From NCBI GenBank assembly GCA_903813345.2, contig CAIIXF020000001.1, positions 57,524,270 through 57,588,269 on the forward strand: a stretch of DNA of 64,000 bases, written 5' to 3'. Below the pieces are notes generated by a model. That model was given only the letters and a program-made list of their open reading frames with translations. It did no database searches and was not told the origin of the DNA. This DNA comes from Owenia fusiformis. Its lineage: Eukaryota > Annelida > Polychaeta > Sabellida > Oweniidae. The stretch's first letter is position 1. Each line of letters opens with the position of its first letter. Shown here in pieces: positions 24,101-49,602 of the stretch. A program made the translations under genes and the position numbers.

Positions 24101-26319
24101 AGTATTTTTCTATGGTGCTAACAGTGTCTCTAATAATGGGTACAATGTACAAATGTCATTCATGGGAACTTTCTAAGAAAGGTATGTAGGGCCTGAAAAT
24201 ATTGATGGAGCAAAATGTGGGTACCAAACAGACATACTTCTCTGAATTAGACCTTTAATAGAAGAAATTCTTTTTGTCACTTTTAGAATGAAAATAAGTA
24301 CTTAAATTTGATGGTCATTTTGATCTTTTCAAATATAATATGATTATGAATACATTATTGATGTGAAGTAATGAAGATTTGTATTTATGTTTAGGTGCTA
24401 GCCCTGTATCTATCCCACCACCCAGGCCTAATAGGGGATAGAAAGACTCTGGAATTAGGGGCAGGTGTAGGGGTGGCAGGGCTTATGGCAGCCAAGTTTT
24501 CCACCAATCCCAATAATGTTATATTGACTGACCATAATGAAAAAGTATTGGATGTTCTACAGAAAAATATTGATGTAAATTTTGATTCTGCTCAAGAGAG
24601 TAAGTGAATATTTGATAGCTTTGAGCATGGGCTTTCAACTTGAAGGGTAGGCAACTTCTCATATTTCATACATAAGGATTGCCTTTGGGTTTTTAAAATT
24701 GGAGAATGTACACATTCCAAGAAAATCTTATTTTGTACTTTTTATGGATGATTTAAAGAATTAACTCAAAAATAAAAACATGATTATCAACATGTTGATA
24801 ATTTAATAAAAAATGAATTCATCATAATTATGACAATACAGAAAGTGAACATTCTCCCACAAATTATGTTTTTATTGGAATGTGTTATTGAATAATTACT
24901 TACAATGCAATCCTCGAGGAGAACATCTTGATACCTCTTATTCTTATACTTTTACATGAGATTGAATATATTTTATGCTTTAATCATATTGAAAATAAAT
25001 TTTATTCAAAATAATACTAAAACATATACATTTATCTAATACTTTTTGAAATATCACCTTAAAAGTGAAGCATGGCATTGCTCATTTTTAAGGTCTCATG
25101 CTTTGAGGTCTTCTAAACAGTCCTTGAGGTTGAACTTGAAATGTACCATGAAATCAACCAATGGAAAGTTCAACACTTAATTTACTAATTTAATAACATT
25201 AAAATGATCATATTTTATGTATTATTTTTCATACTAGATAATTATTACTTTTTTAATGAAGGTAATTTGTGTTAAGTTAATAATAAAATAGAGAATATTA
25301 TCTGATGAGAATATTGAATATATAGAATGAAGAATCTGCTGTGTTAGACTAATAAGCCTTTGTTAGATATGTGTTAGACTAAGCCTTTGTCACTGTAAGA
25401 TGCTGCCATCTATAAAGTAAGGACAAAACAAATAATGGAATATGAGATATTTTCTTTTTCCCCGTACCTTTAGTCTTATCTACCTTTTGGTTGTACATGT
25501 ATGTACCTTTATTCCTATATAACAATGCATTATACGATATTATTTATCTTGTATTATGATTGGTTCTCATTTCCAGAAGCTCCACTATGTGCTATGCTAG
25601 AATGGGGCAGCGATGCGGATATATTCAAAAATAAATATGGGACATTTGAAGTCATACTTGGTGCTGATGTTATCTTCTGGCCTGATGCAATTCCTCTGCT
25701 CTTTCAGACAGTTGGAAAGCTCTTAAAGAAAAAGGTTTACTTTTACTTTTAATGTATTAACTTCAAGTAGACCTATTTCACCAAGACTCATCAAATGTTA
25801 ATGCATGTTGAAAGTCGACAAGCTCCTTGTTATTTTCTTGTGGTTTCTTAGTATATTTATGTCACCACCAGAAATGACATATTGTTATAGTCTCCAATTT
25901 TTTGGGGATGGTGTTCGGTGGTTGGTGTTCAGTGTCTAACAAATGGTAGTTTGTGACATTTTGCATGTTTATGCCTTGTCTGATATTGTTGTCAAAATTG
26001 TACATTTAGTTGGTTTATTGAAAAATGTTTGATGTTGGATTATTTGAGTGTCGTATTATGTAAAATGAAAGGAAAAAATGAAAAAAAATGAATTTATATA
26101 TTATTATATTACTTTGTCTTCCAGGGTGGTGTCTTCCTCTTAAGTTACATCAACCGGAACAATATCTACAGCCAGTTACTCAAAACTGAAGCTAGATCAA
26201 GTGGACTAGATTATTTAGAAATAGATCTCAATGAATCTGAACATTTCAAAGATATTATCTCACAAGAAAAAGATGCTGGAAGGACAGTACATTTATTCAA
26301 GTTTTTCTTTCCAGAATGA
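9002..26319 (+). CDS. Family-16-type (METTL21-like) protein methyltransferase, split by a retrotransposon
   Basis: Exons 9002-9187, 23594-23664, 23970-24013, 24395-24599, 25577-25734 and 26125-26319 join with matching phases. From ATG 9027 the CDS is 834 nt = 277 residues plus TGA. It is a seven-beta-strand SAM-dependent methyltransferase. Motif I is ELGAGVGVAG (residues 112-121), the acidic residue after beta-2 is D138 in ILTDHNE, LEWG is at 168-171, and W88 sits in the upstream GQIVWPAC segment. In this family the post-motif D-x-x-Y is usual; here the sequence is DVIF (191-194), so Tyr is replaced by Phe. The substrate cannot be told. An acidic N-terminal stretch (DDTEDEDVDD) precedes the fold. 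The frame is open upstream of ATG 9027 to the acceptor, so translation could begin in an unseen exon. AATAAA at 26422-26427 fits the 3' end. Confidence 0.82.
9346..9349 (+). repeat. Target-site duplication, left copy (TACA)
   Basis: Same four bases as 23453-23456, immediately outside the TG of the 5' LTR. Confidence 0.75.
9511..9523 (+). promoter_or_regulatory. YY1-like motif / possible initiator in the LTR
   Basis: GCCGCCATATTGG matches the YY1 consensus GCCGCCATnTTG. It lies 160 bp into the LTR and is repeated at 21229-21241. In several retroelements a YY1 site fixes the transcription start. If that holds here, both LTR ORFs lie within the transcript. Confidence 0.4.
9613..9891 (+). CDS. 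LTR-encoded leader ORF ending at a splice donor (hypothetical)
   Basis: From ATG 9613 the frame is open for 93 codons to CAG|GTAATT; unspliced it stops at 9907-9909. The N-terminus is hydrophobic (MFIYIITLYLGILTSI) and looks like a signal anchor; the rest is Tyr/Ser/Asn-rich and matches no family I know. The donor falls between codons (phase 0). The zinc-finger ORF of the same element begins at an acceptor, also in phase 0, so the two could form one spliced reading frame of about 530 residues. A 27-codon ORF from ATG 9524 ends six nt before ATG 9613. The 3' LTR copy (from ATG 21331) is shifted by an extra TA. No homology supports it as a protein, so it may be only a leader. Confidence 0.4.
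10760..11017 (+). CDS. LTR-encoded RING-HC-type zinc-finger protein (5' LTR copy)
   Basis: 85 residues from an ATG in strong context (GCCATGG). The cysteines and histidine fit the C3HC4 RING pattern: C9-x2-C12-x11-C24-x-H26-x2-C29-x2-C32-x33-C66-P-I-C69. Family members are usually E3 ubiquitin ligases that bind an E2 through this domain; ligase activity here is inference. The long gap between C32 and C66 contains extra Cys (50, 52, 55, 65). It lies entirely inside the LTR, so the element has two copies. An acceptor (TCTTTACAG, ending 10719) lies 40 nt before the ATG, and a donor (CCAG|GTAGTT at 11009/11010) lies just before the stop, so it looks like a discrete exon. It is a candidate captured host domain. 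Confidence 0.65.
   Translation: MALQNAHFCFHCTNFSPNLIYLLCGHYICLYCKILLTLTDPQHYPEQEICACTFCIDQWKTDDTCCPICFAEVSYKGQSHACPGS
11167..11310. mobile_element. MITE-like inverted-repeat stretch inside the LTR
   Basis: The left end CAGTGAAACTTG and the right end CGAGTTTCACTG are inverted repeats. The interior has the words GAACACC and GTGTTCA, like the element at 4200-4586. A second copy sits in the 3' LTR at 22887-23030. Probably an old insertion that became part of the LTR. Confidence 0.5.
11358..11652 (+). repeat. Three 100-bp tandem repeats with poly(A) signals in the 5' LTR
   Basis: Copies start at 11358, 11458 and 11558 (TGTTCTTAATAAAGCCCCTG...). The period is exactly 100 bp. AATAAA is present in copies 1 and 2 (11365-11370 and 11465-11470) and mutated to AATCCA in copy 3. 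Confidence 0.92.
11740..11757 (+). promoter_or_regulatory. Candidate tRNA primer-binding site
   Basis: TGGTGGCCTAGCGCTGAG begins with the expected TGG seven bases after the LTR end. I did not identify the matching tRNA. Confidence 0.4.
11846..14296 (+). CDS. gag: Gag polyprotein with long disordered N-terminus and two zinc knuckles
   Basis: 816 residues from ATG 11846 to TAA 14294-14296. Residues 1-530 are Ser/Pro/Lys-rich with little predicted order and no domain I recognise, and are far longer than the usual matrix region. A capsid-type helical domain follows (about 535-700, from KPPTFNGKCSLSAFLTQF). Near the C-terminus are two knuckles: C-x2-C-x4-H-x4-C (CKICDTTEHSIFDC, about 763-776) and a one-residue-shorter C-x2-C-x3-H-x4-C (CFYCGEDHRISQC, about 793-805). 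These bind the genomic RNA in the particle. The stop lies directly behind a GGAAAAC heptamer, with pol in the -1 frame. Confidence 0.92.
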   Translation: MSDIANMLNMVKRVPLPSSDSTEQAALSQKSHAGSFEPLIPTGWFDDSEVVLGHQPLNEQELKLAQDDTLPLESTTPPPIRRPSPFKLSPPVKLTRIPRLHGDTLSSFQKPKVSNPLLQIKQETKNQESEMNLVFPKNVGKNVSSIGGAFEPPRAGVPGSLEREALMGAYGGKPAKTAFGKPFPAYGTGASAKRRFSPLSLAPYLKPDLGSSSQRFAKPKNELDGIQFLPQSTALKKQSDELFKSSLSKPPDVQTPYHGYTSQQSSRLTQSFVKASATGPGFLSSTRAYTAGRSESHDGFSDSGKSRQSFHTPSQSPRLKPSSHSSVSSSEHRSKSLGYLSAASINQQSKVHEATEYDSYSETRSWIDAQIPHANQPLQRTLDRPSVGRGRALTRQLRTRQKLSLSPVRGSGKRIKSSKLPQTLHSQADMLTSAESDSDYSVFDRKSRHSQAKYRQRSDHFMSDTDDYTTAFDEVEPSTRSQKKNQSVVKPSYPSFIRKNKRSTALPRLPSSDSSSEISAKPDSPIKAPVSSRKDMKPPTFNGKCSLSAFLTQFRLVSKLNKWTDEESSIYMVRSLEGEAANALDDLDEDDQPSLESIISALQINYEPPQQGDNARAILKTKLRKPDEPLEQLAHDIRKLSRKAFGMLGMPKKGIENAAKQAFIDALNDVDLESKISFANPSTLNEALTLALQHESFFRGRRRRLQSYKDPTVRVTQTTNQSASIVPPSPSHEEVSKMIERKMKESLDKKSTHTHKPKKYATYCKICDTTEHSIFDCEKRHPSSKVPGARVCFYCGEDHRISQCPALKGNSGQSEN
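14287..14348 (+). promoter_or_regulatory. Predicted -1 ribosomal frameshift signal (gag-pol) with pseudoknot
   Basis: Heptamer G|GAA|AAC at 14287-14293 directly precedes the gag TAA. After an 8-nt spacer, GCTGAGTCG (14302-14310) pairs with CGATTCAGC (14319-14327), nine pairs with one G-U. The loop GTGGGTC (14311-14317) is a perfect complement of GACCCAC (14342-14348), giving an H-type pseudoknot. A -1 shift leads straight into the pol frame (next codon at 14293). The heptamer is not strictly X-XXY-YYZ: P-site re-pairing needs a G-U at the middle base. Confidence 0.75.
14293..18579 (+). CDS. pol: Pol polyprotein: protease, reverse transcriptase, RNase H, integrase
   Basis: The frame is open from 14269 with no early ATG, which fits expression by frameshift from gag. 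Residue numbers count from GTG 14311. Protease: D40-S-G in ALIDSGSQGS. RT: FSTLDLASGYWQ, then the active site YLDD at 558-561. RNase H: D705/D707 in LDTDAS, and RMELLAIV. Integrase: zinc site H1020, H1027, C1057, C1060; catalytic D1089, D1149, E1185 with 35 residues between the last two. C-terminal GPY/F-like module around 1305-1365 (NNWHGPYLVID). No chromodomain was seen. All catalytic residues are present and there are no internal stops, so the enzyme set looks functional. About 120 residues between protease and RT are low in recognisable motifs. Confidence 0.96.
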   Translation, partial: LTCAESVGHDSASKPQRPTSSINPSGYNGLCLELKFKHLTVPALIDSGSQGSLISERTAKCLGKSITYEQGENLPNVIMADGSRSPALGRVRCDFQLGDTKFFHVFLVAPLSCAAILGFDFLEAHCGVLSVREATLKLNGDFYDCVLESTVNSYCKIEMCDTVSIPPLSEIVVPGKTQCVWGETPLVIGENPIDPDLDTTILIARTLVNPSNPFIPIRIANVGLQPVELHKGRPIAIGEPVYDELPVSSVQYHAKPSDKNTSDIPTKAPASSTFRNTCEAKMATERDTTSPLNLNDTTNKGPTVLQSITHPAQSMESTGNSKPDLETCSIENECNSTPTLTSAVEEKAVLIESVPEHIQGLLAESIESLTFSEAERVKTFLFENLDLFAKSKFDIGRTDMVQHHIDTGESKPIKQAPRRIPHSKQDEAKEIITDLLDKGFTRPSKSPWAAPIVLVPKKDGSLRFCVDYRQLNQVTVKDAYPLPRIDDTLDSLKGAKYFSTLDLASGYWQIAMQDTDAPKTAFTTPWGLYEFTVMPFGLSNAPATFQRMMNVALSGLNTDICMVYLDDIIIHSSSVEEHLDRLSQVFGRLRDANLKLSPKKCHLFKSKVSYLGHVVSEKGISIDPDKFAVVRDWTIPRTVRHVRAFLGHCSYYRKFIPNFAGVAEPLTRLTDKGAIFRWCEKCNEAFETLKRLFLNAATLEYPDLSKELILDTDASACRSGAVLSQVVDEQEKVIQNFSKTHSKCERNYCATRMELLAIVKAIKHFHHYLYGTHFTIRTDHSALTWLFRFQNPEGQLARWLEFLSQYDFTIKHRPGKKHLNADAMSRIPCSDCRYCDRQVALGRVPVTKESIIPNSTVQPVKISLPEQVEILANHLQNDIPQQSESPENSYPSEVQINRLSFHLNLVSEPMIRVIKADAKGNTPAPDTPISGCNWMPGVTQTEWEKTVNEDPEISTLTHWLASGKRPVWADISNKSPLLKQYWSQWDRFKLENGVVYRKWVHTDTQFEDWQLVIPKLLRSQVLMALHNTLDTGHLGVSKTINRLRPRYYWVGFKGDVAKFVSECQQCQKRKSPPQRTKGPMKVYNVGAPLERIAVDILGPLPQSEEGFKYVLVVEDYFTKFPEILPMPNQEAATVANSLMCEFFCRYGSPLQLHSDQGSQFESKLFQELCKILHIDKTRTTPYHPQSDGMVERSNQTIEAMLSKIVSSHHRDWPDYLPFVASAIRTAVHETTKFSPAELMFGRTPFLAADLVLGPPPCPEKGVSQDPIHTTYCNQLRDKLLVVHEAARDHIDSASQKYKRIYDIKSKNPLYKPNDLVWVHIPVNKVGQTPKFANNWHGPYLVIDRLDDLRYLIDTKGKSKVIHSNRLKRFLGDPPPEFQNSAEPEYAPHDQNSPEIDLEFKDSVSEIDPSARPKRRQKQPAWLSGYEMY
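18815..18838 (+). promoter_or_regulatory. Strong splice acceptor before the third ORF
   Basis: TCCACTCTTTCTGTGTATTTCCAG is a pyrimidine-rich tract ending in AG at 18838. The zinc-finger ORF opens at the next base in phase 0, and its frame has a stop at 18812-18814 and no ATG before the fingers. Confidence 0.7.
18839..20152 (+). CDS. Third ORF in env position: C2H2-like zinc-finger protein with Lys-rich tail
   Basis: 437 codons from the acceptor to TAG. Three finger-like units lie at the N-terminus: C-x8-C-x12-H-x4-H, C-x2-C-x13-H-x4-H and C-x4-C-x14-H-x3-H. The middle is Ser/Pro/Thr-rich, followed by a strongly basic stretch (about 19590-19790, many KSK/KKK groups) that should act as a nuclear localisation or nucleic-acid binding region. 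The C-terminus has LVLDLSI, which recalls CtBP-type P-x-D-L-S motifs, and QKTLDCWL, which recalls a degenerate PCNA box. There is no signal peptide, membrane span or furin site, so it is not an envelope protein despite its position. The first in-frame ATG lies beyond the fingers, so a spliced leader must supply the start. I recognise no family; it may be a captured host zinc-finger gene. Confidence 0.75.
   Translation, partial: GSEYVCTFTLENIVCGATFRQRVKLEEHERVFHRIPHKVWHCLQCPDRSFGSLAKLNKHTRNCHSVRFFCPESGCNFNRPAHCKNNIERHIATHMRPSQALPSHTITSRDLPPTPTTPTANIPSLFDVVLMPPSTSEPKVTWVNELDTLARDPSTSSTFMDESLLGIIPEDLFKGMEWDNIARLSPLRSDVSSDGTEYYQHSQILPLSPSQSSPEKTTTPPTSPLNEGSGSQEQGTPGANSQILSPHTPMKPFTIPKKSKTTGTSKQKNKPPVKSKHRGTSKSKAKSKESSKKKSKDSLKRKLSKKPLRAKVKAMKKNWDTLLNVDALDEELCQSSSSTSSKSPKTPPKTPSWKVLTPKEDTETVLNPATPVSPIKIVVCSKSETPASKAPATNSNVVQEESQTEPLNLVLDLSIRRTATPTTSTQKQKTLDCWLKQ
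20374..20620 (+). repeat. Two imperfect ~118-bp direct repeats
   Basis: Shared blocks: CAACCAGA, AGTGCA, AGAACTACAAT, TTATGTTTAT, AACACTTATTA. They lie in the non-coding tail of the element. Confidence 0.6.
21032..21049 (+). other. Perfect hairpin upstream of the polypurine tract
   Basis: GAGTTCGA-GG-TCGAACTC: 8-bp arms with a 2-nt loop, ending 18 nt before the 3' LTR. Confidence 0.7.
21059..21067 (+). promoter_or_regulatory. Candidate polypurine tract
   Basis: AGGAGGCAA directly abuts the TG of the 3' LTR, where the plus-strand primer is expected. It is short and broken by one C. Confidence 0.5.
22480..22737 (+). CDS. LTR-encoded RING-HC-type zinc-finger protein (3' LTR copy)
   Basis: Identical to the copy at 10760-11017. 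In this position it lies downstream of all internal ORFs, 0.9 kb before exon 2 of the host methyltransferase. Confidence 0.65.
   Translation: MALQNAHFCFHCTNFSPNLIYLLCGHYICLYCKILLTLTDPQHYPEQEICACTFCIDQWKTDDTCCPICFAEVSYKGQSHACPGS
23078..23372 (+). terminator. Tandem repeats with AATAAA in the 3' LTR (likely element poly(A) region)
   Basis: Same array as in the 5' LTR; AATAAA at 23085-23090 and 23185-23190. In the 3' LTR this is the natural place for 3' end formation. It could also end host transcripts early, because the element is in sense orientation. Confidence 0.5.
23453..23456 (+). repeat. Target-site duplication, right copy (TACA)
   Basis: Immediately follows the terminal CA of the 3' LTR and matches 9346-9349. 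Confidence 0.75.
23594..23664 (+). CDS. Methyltransferase exon 2
   Basis: 71 bp behind acceptor TCTATTTCCAG. It encodes KLEINNTSLEIWALHSAS and joins 9187 in phase across the 14.4-kb intron that contains the retroelement. Confidence 0.8.
23970..24013 (+). CDS. Methyltransferase exon 3
   Basis: 44 bp encoding DFDLTGQIVWPACR, the conserved Trp-containing segment before motif I. Donor AGG|GTATGT. Confidence 0.82.
24395..24599 (+). CDS. Methyltransferase exon 4 (SAM-binding motif I)
   Basis: 205 bp encoding the motif I segment LELGAGVGVAGLMAAKF and the post-I acidic residue in ILTDHNEKVL. Donor AGA|GTAAGT. Confidence 0.88.
25577..25734 (+). CDS. Methyltransferase exon 5 (D-V-I-F motif)
   Basis: 158 bp encoding MLEWGSDAD and VILGADVIFWPDAIPLL. 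The family's D-x-x-Y reads D-V-I-F here. Donor AAG|GTTTAC. Confidence 0.86.
26125..26319 (+). CDS. Methyltransferase exon 6 (C-terminus)
   Basis: 195 bp from acceptor TCTTCCAG to TGA at 26317-26319. It encodes GGVFLLSYINRNN and a C-terminal strand FKFFFPE. Confidence 0.86.
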   Translation, partial: GGVFLLSYINRNNIYSQLLKTEARSSGLDYLEIDLNESEHFKDIISQEKDAGRTVHLFKFFFPE

Positions 26320-26421
26320 CGAATGTTGACACACTGTTTTTTTTTTCATTTTACAAAATTTTAAATGTAATAATTAAATGTTAAACTGGGTTTAAGATTG
26401 TATTGTATTTTAGATAAACTA

Positions 26422-26427
26422 AATAAA
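26422..26427 (+). terminator. Poly(A) signal of the methyltransferase gene
   Basis: AATAAA about 100 nt past the stop codon. Confidence 0.65.
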
Positions 26428-27350
26428 AGTTAACTGAATATATTTGCATAACTAAATCATTTTGTTATTTTTCTTTGTTGAGGCATTTTGAATTGATTTA
26501 TCATATTGTGAATCGGTGTTTGAATGATAATCATGTTATTTTATGCACCTTCAAAAGGTGATGTATTGTTGTTATTCTGCTGGGTGTATGGGTGGGTGGG
26601 TGCATGGGTGTATGGTTGGGTGGATGCCACTTAAATCTTGCCATCAAAATTCCTAGAAAAACTGCTTATCCATTCAGCTTGAAATACATTGCAGCAAATT
26701 TTCTCTTAAAAGTGCAATATTCATCAGTGTGTGTCAAAGATATTGTTGGAAATCCTCTTGAGGTCATCCTCCGATCACAGGGCTTCAAAATCCAGAATAT
26801 ATTCTTTCTTTTTACCCCCTGCGTTAAGCAGTTAGCCTTTCCCCGATTAAGAACTCGCAATCTGATTGGCTGTCGCAACACTGCGACAGAAATCATGTAT
26901 AAGTCATTGCGCATAATTAGATCATGTGATTCAGTTTAATCGGGCGCTTCCAAATTGGTTATAGCAGGGGGAAGAAGGAGGTACGGATTCTGGATACCTG
27001 CTTGGGAGGATGTCTTGAGGTATGTGCTCAAAAATGGTAAAATGTTTGGGGGTTTGACAGATCTTGATAAAGGTACATCATATGAAAATATTTATAACGC
27101 CATCTTTTAAAAGGTGGATTCTTAAGTAAGATGGTTCTGATTTTACCTTTCATTAAACACAATGCTTCGTAAACAATGCAATGTAAGATCATACTTTGGG
27201 ATGCCAGAGTTTGTTCCGTGTACATGTTACATGTGTATTTTACTACTTGTGGTCTCATCCTTTAGGCACTTTTAAAGCTTTCTCTCCATATCTACCTTTA
27301 AGTTAACACATTCTATAGCATAGACAATGATAACAGGAAATATTATTTTA
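26428..27350. other. Intergenic region between convergent genes
   Basis: Between the methyltransferase poly(A) signal and the probable Eph 3' end. It contains a GGTG/TATG-rich simple repeat at 26579-26625 and a stretch of unknown sequence with no supported gene. Confidence 0.5.
26579..26625 (+). repeat. GGTG/ATGGGTG simple repeat
   Basis: An irregular G/T-rich tandem of GGGTGTAT, GGGTGGGTG and GCATGGGTG units. Confidence 0.8.
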
Positions 27351-27368
27351 TGTTTGTTTTTTATAAAA

Positions 27369-29320
27369 TTTATTGGCTTTATACGGTACTAGAAATTGTA
27401 TAATGCAAAGTACTGTACAAAATTTTTATGCTTCTAACACATTTACAAACAACTTCATAATAACAATAATCAAACACATTTTCAACTGATAGTTGTAACA
27501 ATGCAATACAATTCAAAATAGATTAAGATCAATCAACTTTGTGATGTTATATTTCAAGAGAAAGATTCATTAATTTTGATCTGTATTGTAAAGTTCAAGT
27601 TTATTTGTTTGTTGGTCCTTAAGGCATCCACCGGAACTGGATGAGGGGCTACGCCAATACAATATATAAGGATATATAAAAAATGAATGGCCAAATCATT
27701 TAACTTTCTACTAGGTTAATCTTATCATCCATTTTGTATAAATCTAACTTAATATAGGACTCCACATACACATACTAAAACACAATGCATCTATTGGTTT
27801 AGAATTCCCTCTGTAAGTACATGGTGAAGAATTGAGATCCATCCATGTGACCTGACAGAATGTTCAAAGTTTTCTCATAATAAATTATTGTGGTGGGTTA
27901 GCTTTCTTCTAATATTAAAATCACCTTTCATGACTTTTCCTCCATATCTACGAACTATGTACATCTCTTGGATCAGAACGTAGAATTCTGACAGCTTTTT
28001 TAATCCTTTCTATTATCATTATTCATTCAAAGTTAATTGTTATTTTTTATATTATAATTTTGACTTGTTAGGCCTAAAGTCTTTGTGCATCAGGCATTTA
28101 GTTCATGATTGAAAATTAATTGAAATCATTTTCATAAAACTTTACATAATTCGATTGAGAAAAGACAGGAGGATGTATCTGTACAAATACTACCAAAATC
28201 ATACACCTTGATCCAGGATTTCTCTTCACAGTTAGATTTCTATAGTTTCTGTACACTGTACACTATATACATTATACAAACTAACTATATACATCACATT
28301 ACAAACCACAGCGCAATCTAACATATATTCATAGATTACATTGCGTTCATAACTTCACAATTGCACCATTGTTTACATATTATTACAGAACTGAAAATCG
28401 CATTTTGTCCATTTGGGATATAAGTCAATATAAATTAAAAATCAGCTAATTATTAATTATACCAAATAAATAAAATGTCTCTAAACTTGATTGTGCAATA
28501 ATGGAAGAGAAGACATATAAATCCAGTCATGTGTTCATTTGGAAAATGAAAATACAAAGCAGTATTGGCAAACAGTTATTGCTGTCACACATGACTGGCT
28601 TTACAGTAAATTGTTTTGTGGTGTTCTGTTTTCAACAGAATAAATATTATTGCTCCTAACATTGATTCTGCAAAATAAATATTACTATACAATTGGTTTA
28701 GTCATCATATGTTGCGTGACTTTTACAACATTTTATGCGACCACTTAAAAATAAAATAAGGCTAACACTCATGGCCACTCATGATACTCAAGTTTTACAC
28801 ATAGATTTCATTCAATCAGAGTTTTACTTCCACATGTTATTGTCAGAGCAATATTAATCATACAAGTCATGTCTCATCTTCAGTTTTCATAAAATATAAT
28901 CACCTGCATTTATCTTAAATTCAAGTCCATTTGAAATATCCATTCATGTATATCATCTTTTGGTTTTAATACAACAATCATCTGCATTTTGTCTATAATT
29001 CAAGTCCATTCGAAATCTACATCTAAAACATGTGTATCATAGTGTGTCACTCAAAGGCTTGTCAATCAATATAAACCAGAAACTAACTAAGGCTATATGT
29101 TGTATTATAAAACTTTTACTGCATATTATTTGTTCCATGACTCCTTTATGGCATATTTATATAAAACACCAACTATGTCAATGTTGCGGAGACAAGAACT
29201 TTACCCCGTGAGGGATCCATTTTCAACTCTGTCCATTCTATATACAATCTCCAATTGCAATATATATACACATGACACTGCAGCAACGATATATACACAC
29301 TCTCCTAGCAAGCTCCTTCG
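27369..29320 (-). other. Probable 3' UTR of the Eph receptor gene
   Basis: AT-rich, without ORF support, downstream of the Eph stop codon at 29321-29323. A minus-strand AATAAA at 27374-27369 is one possible end. Other AATAAA signals lie closer, so the true length is unknown. Confidence 0.35.

Positions 29321-49602
<20,282 letters not shown>

Noticed and set aside
26592-26939. 115-codon plus-strand ORF after the GGTG repeat
   Set aside because: It begins in simple repeat, has a competing ORF on the other strand and no recognisable motif; likely repeat-derived.
27590-27670. Possible repeat tail in the Eph 3' UTR (CATCCACCGGAACTGGATGAGG)
   Set aside because: Looks like a dispersed repeat fragment, but I have no second copy in the window to support it.
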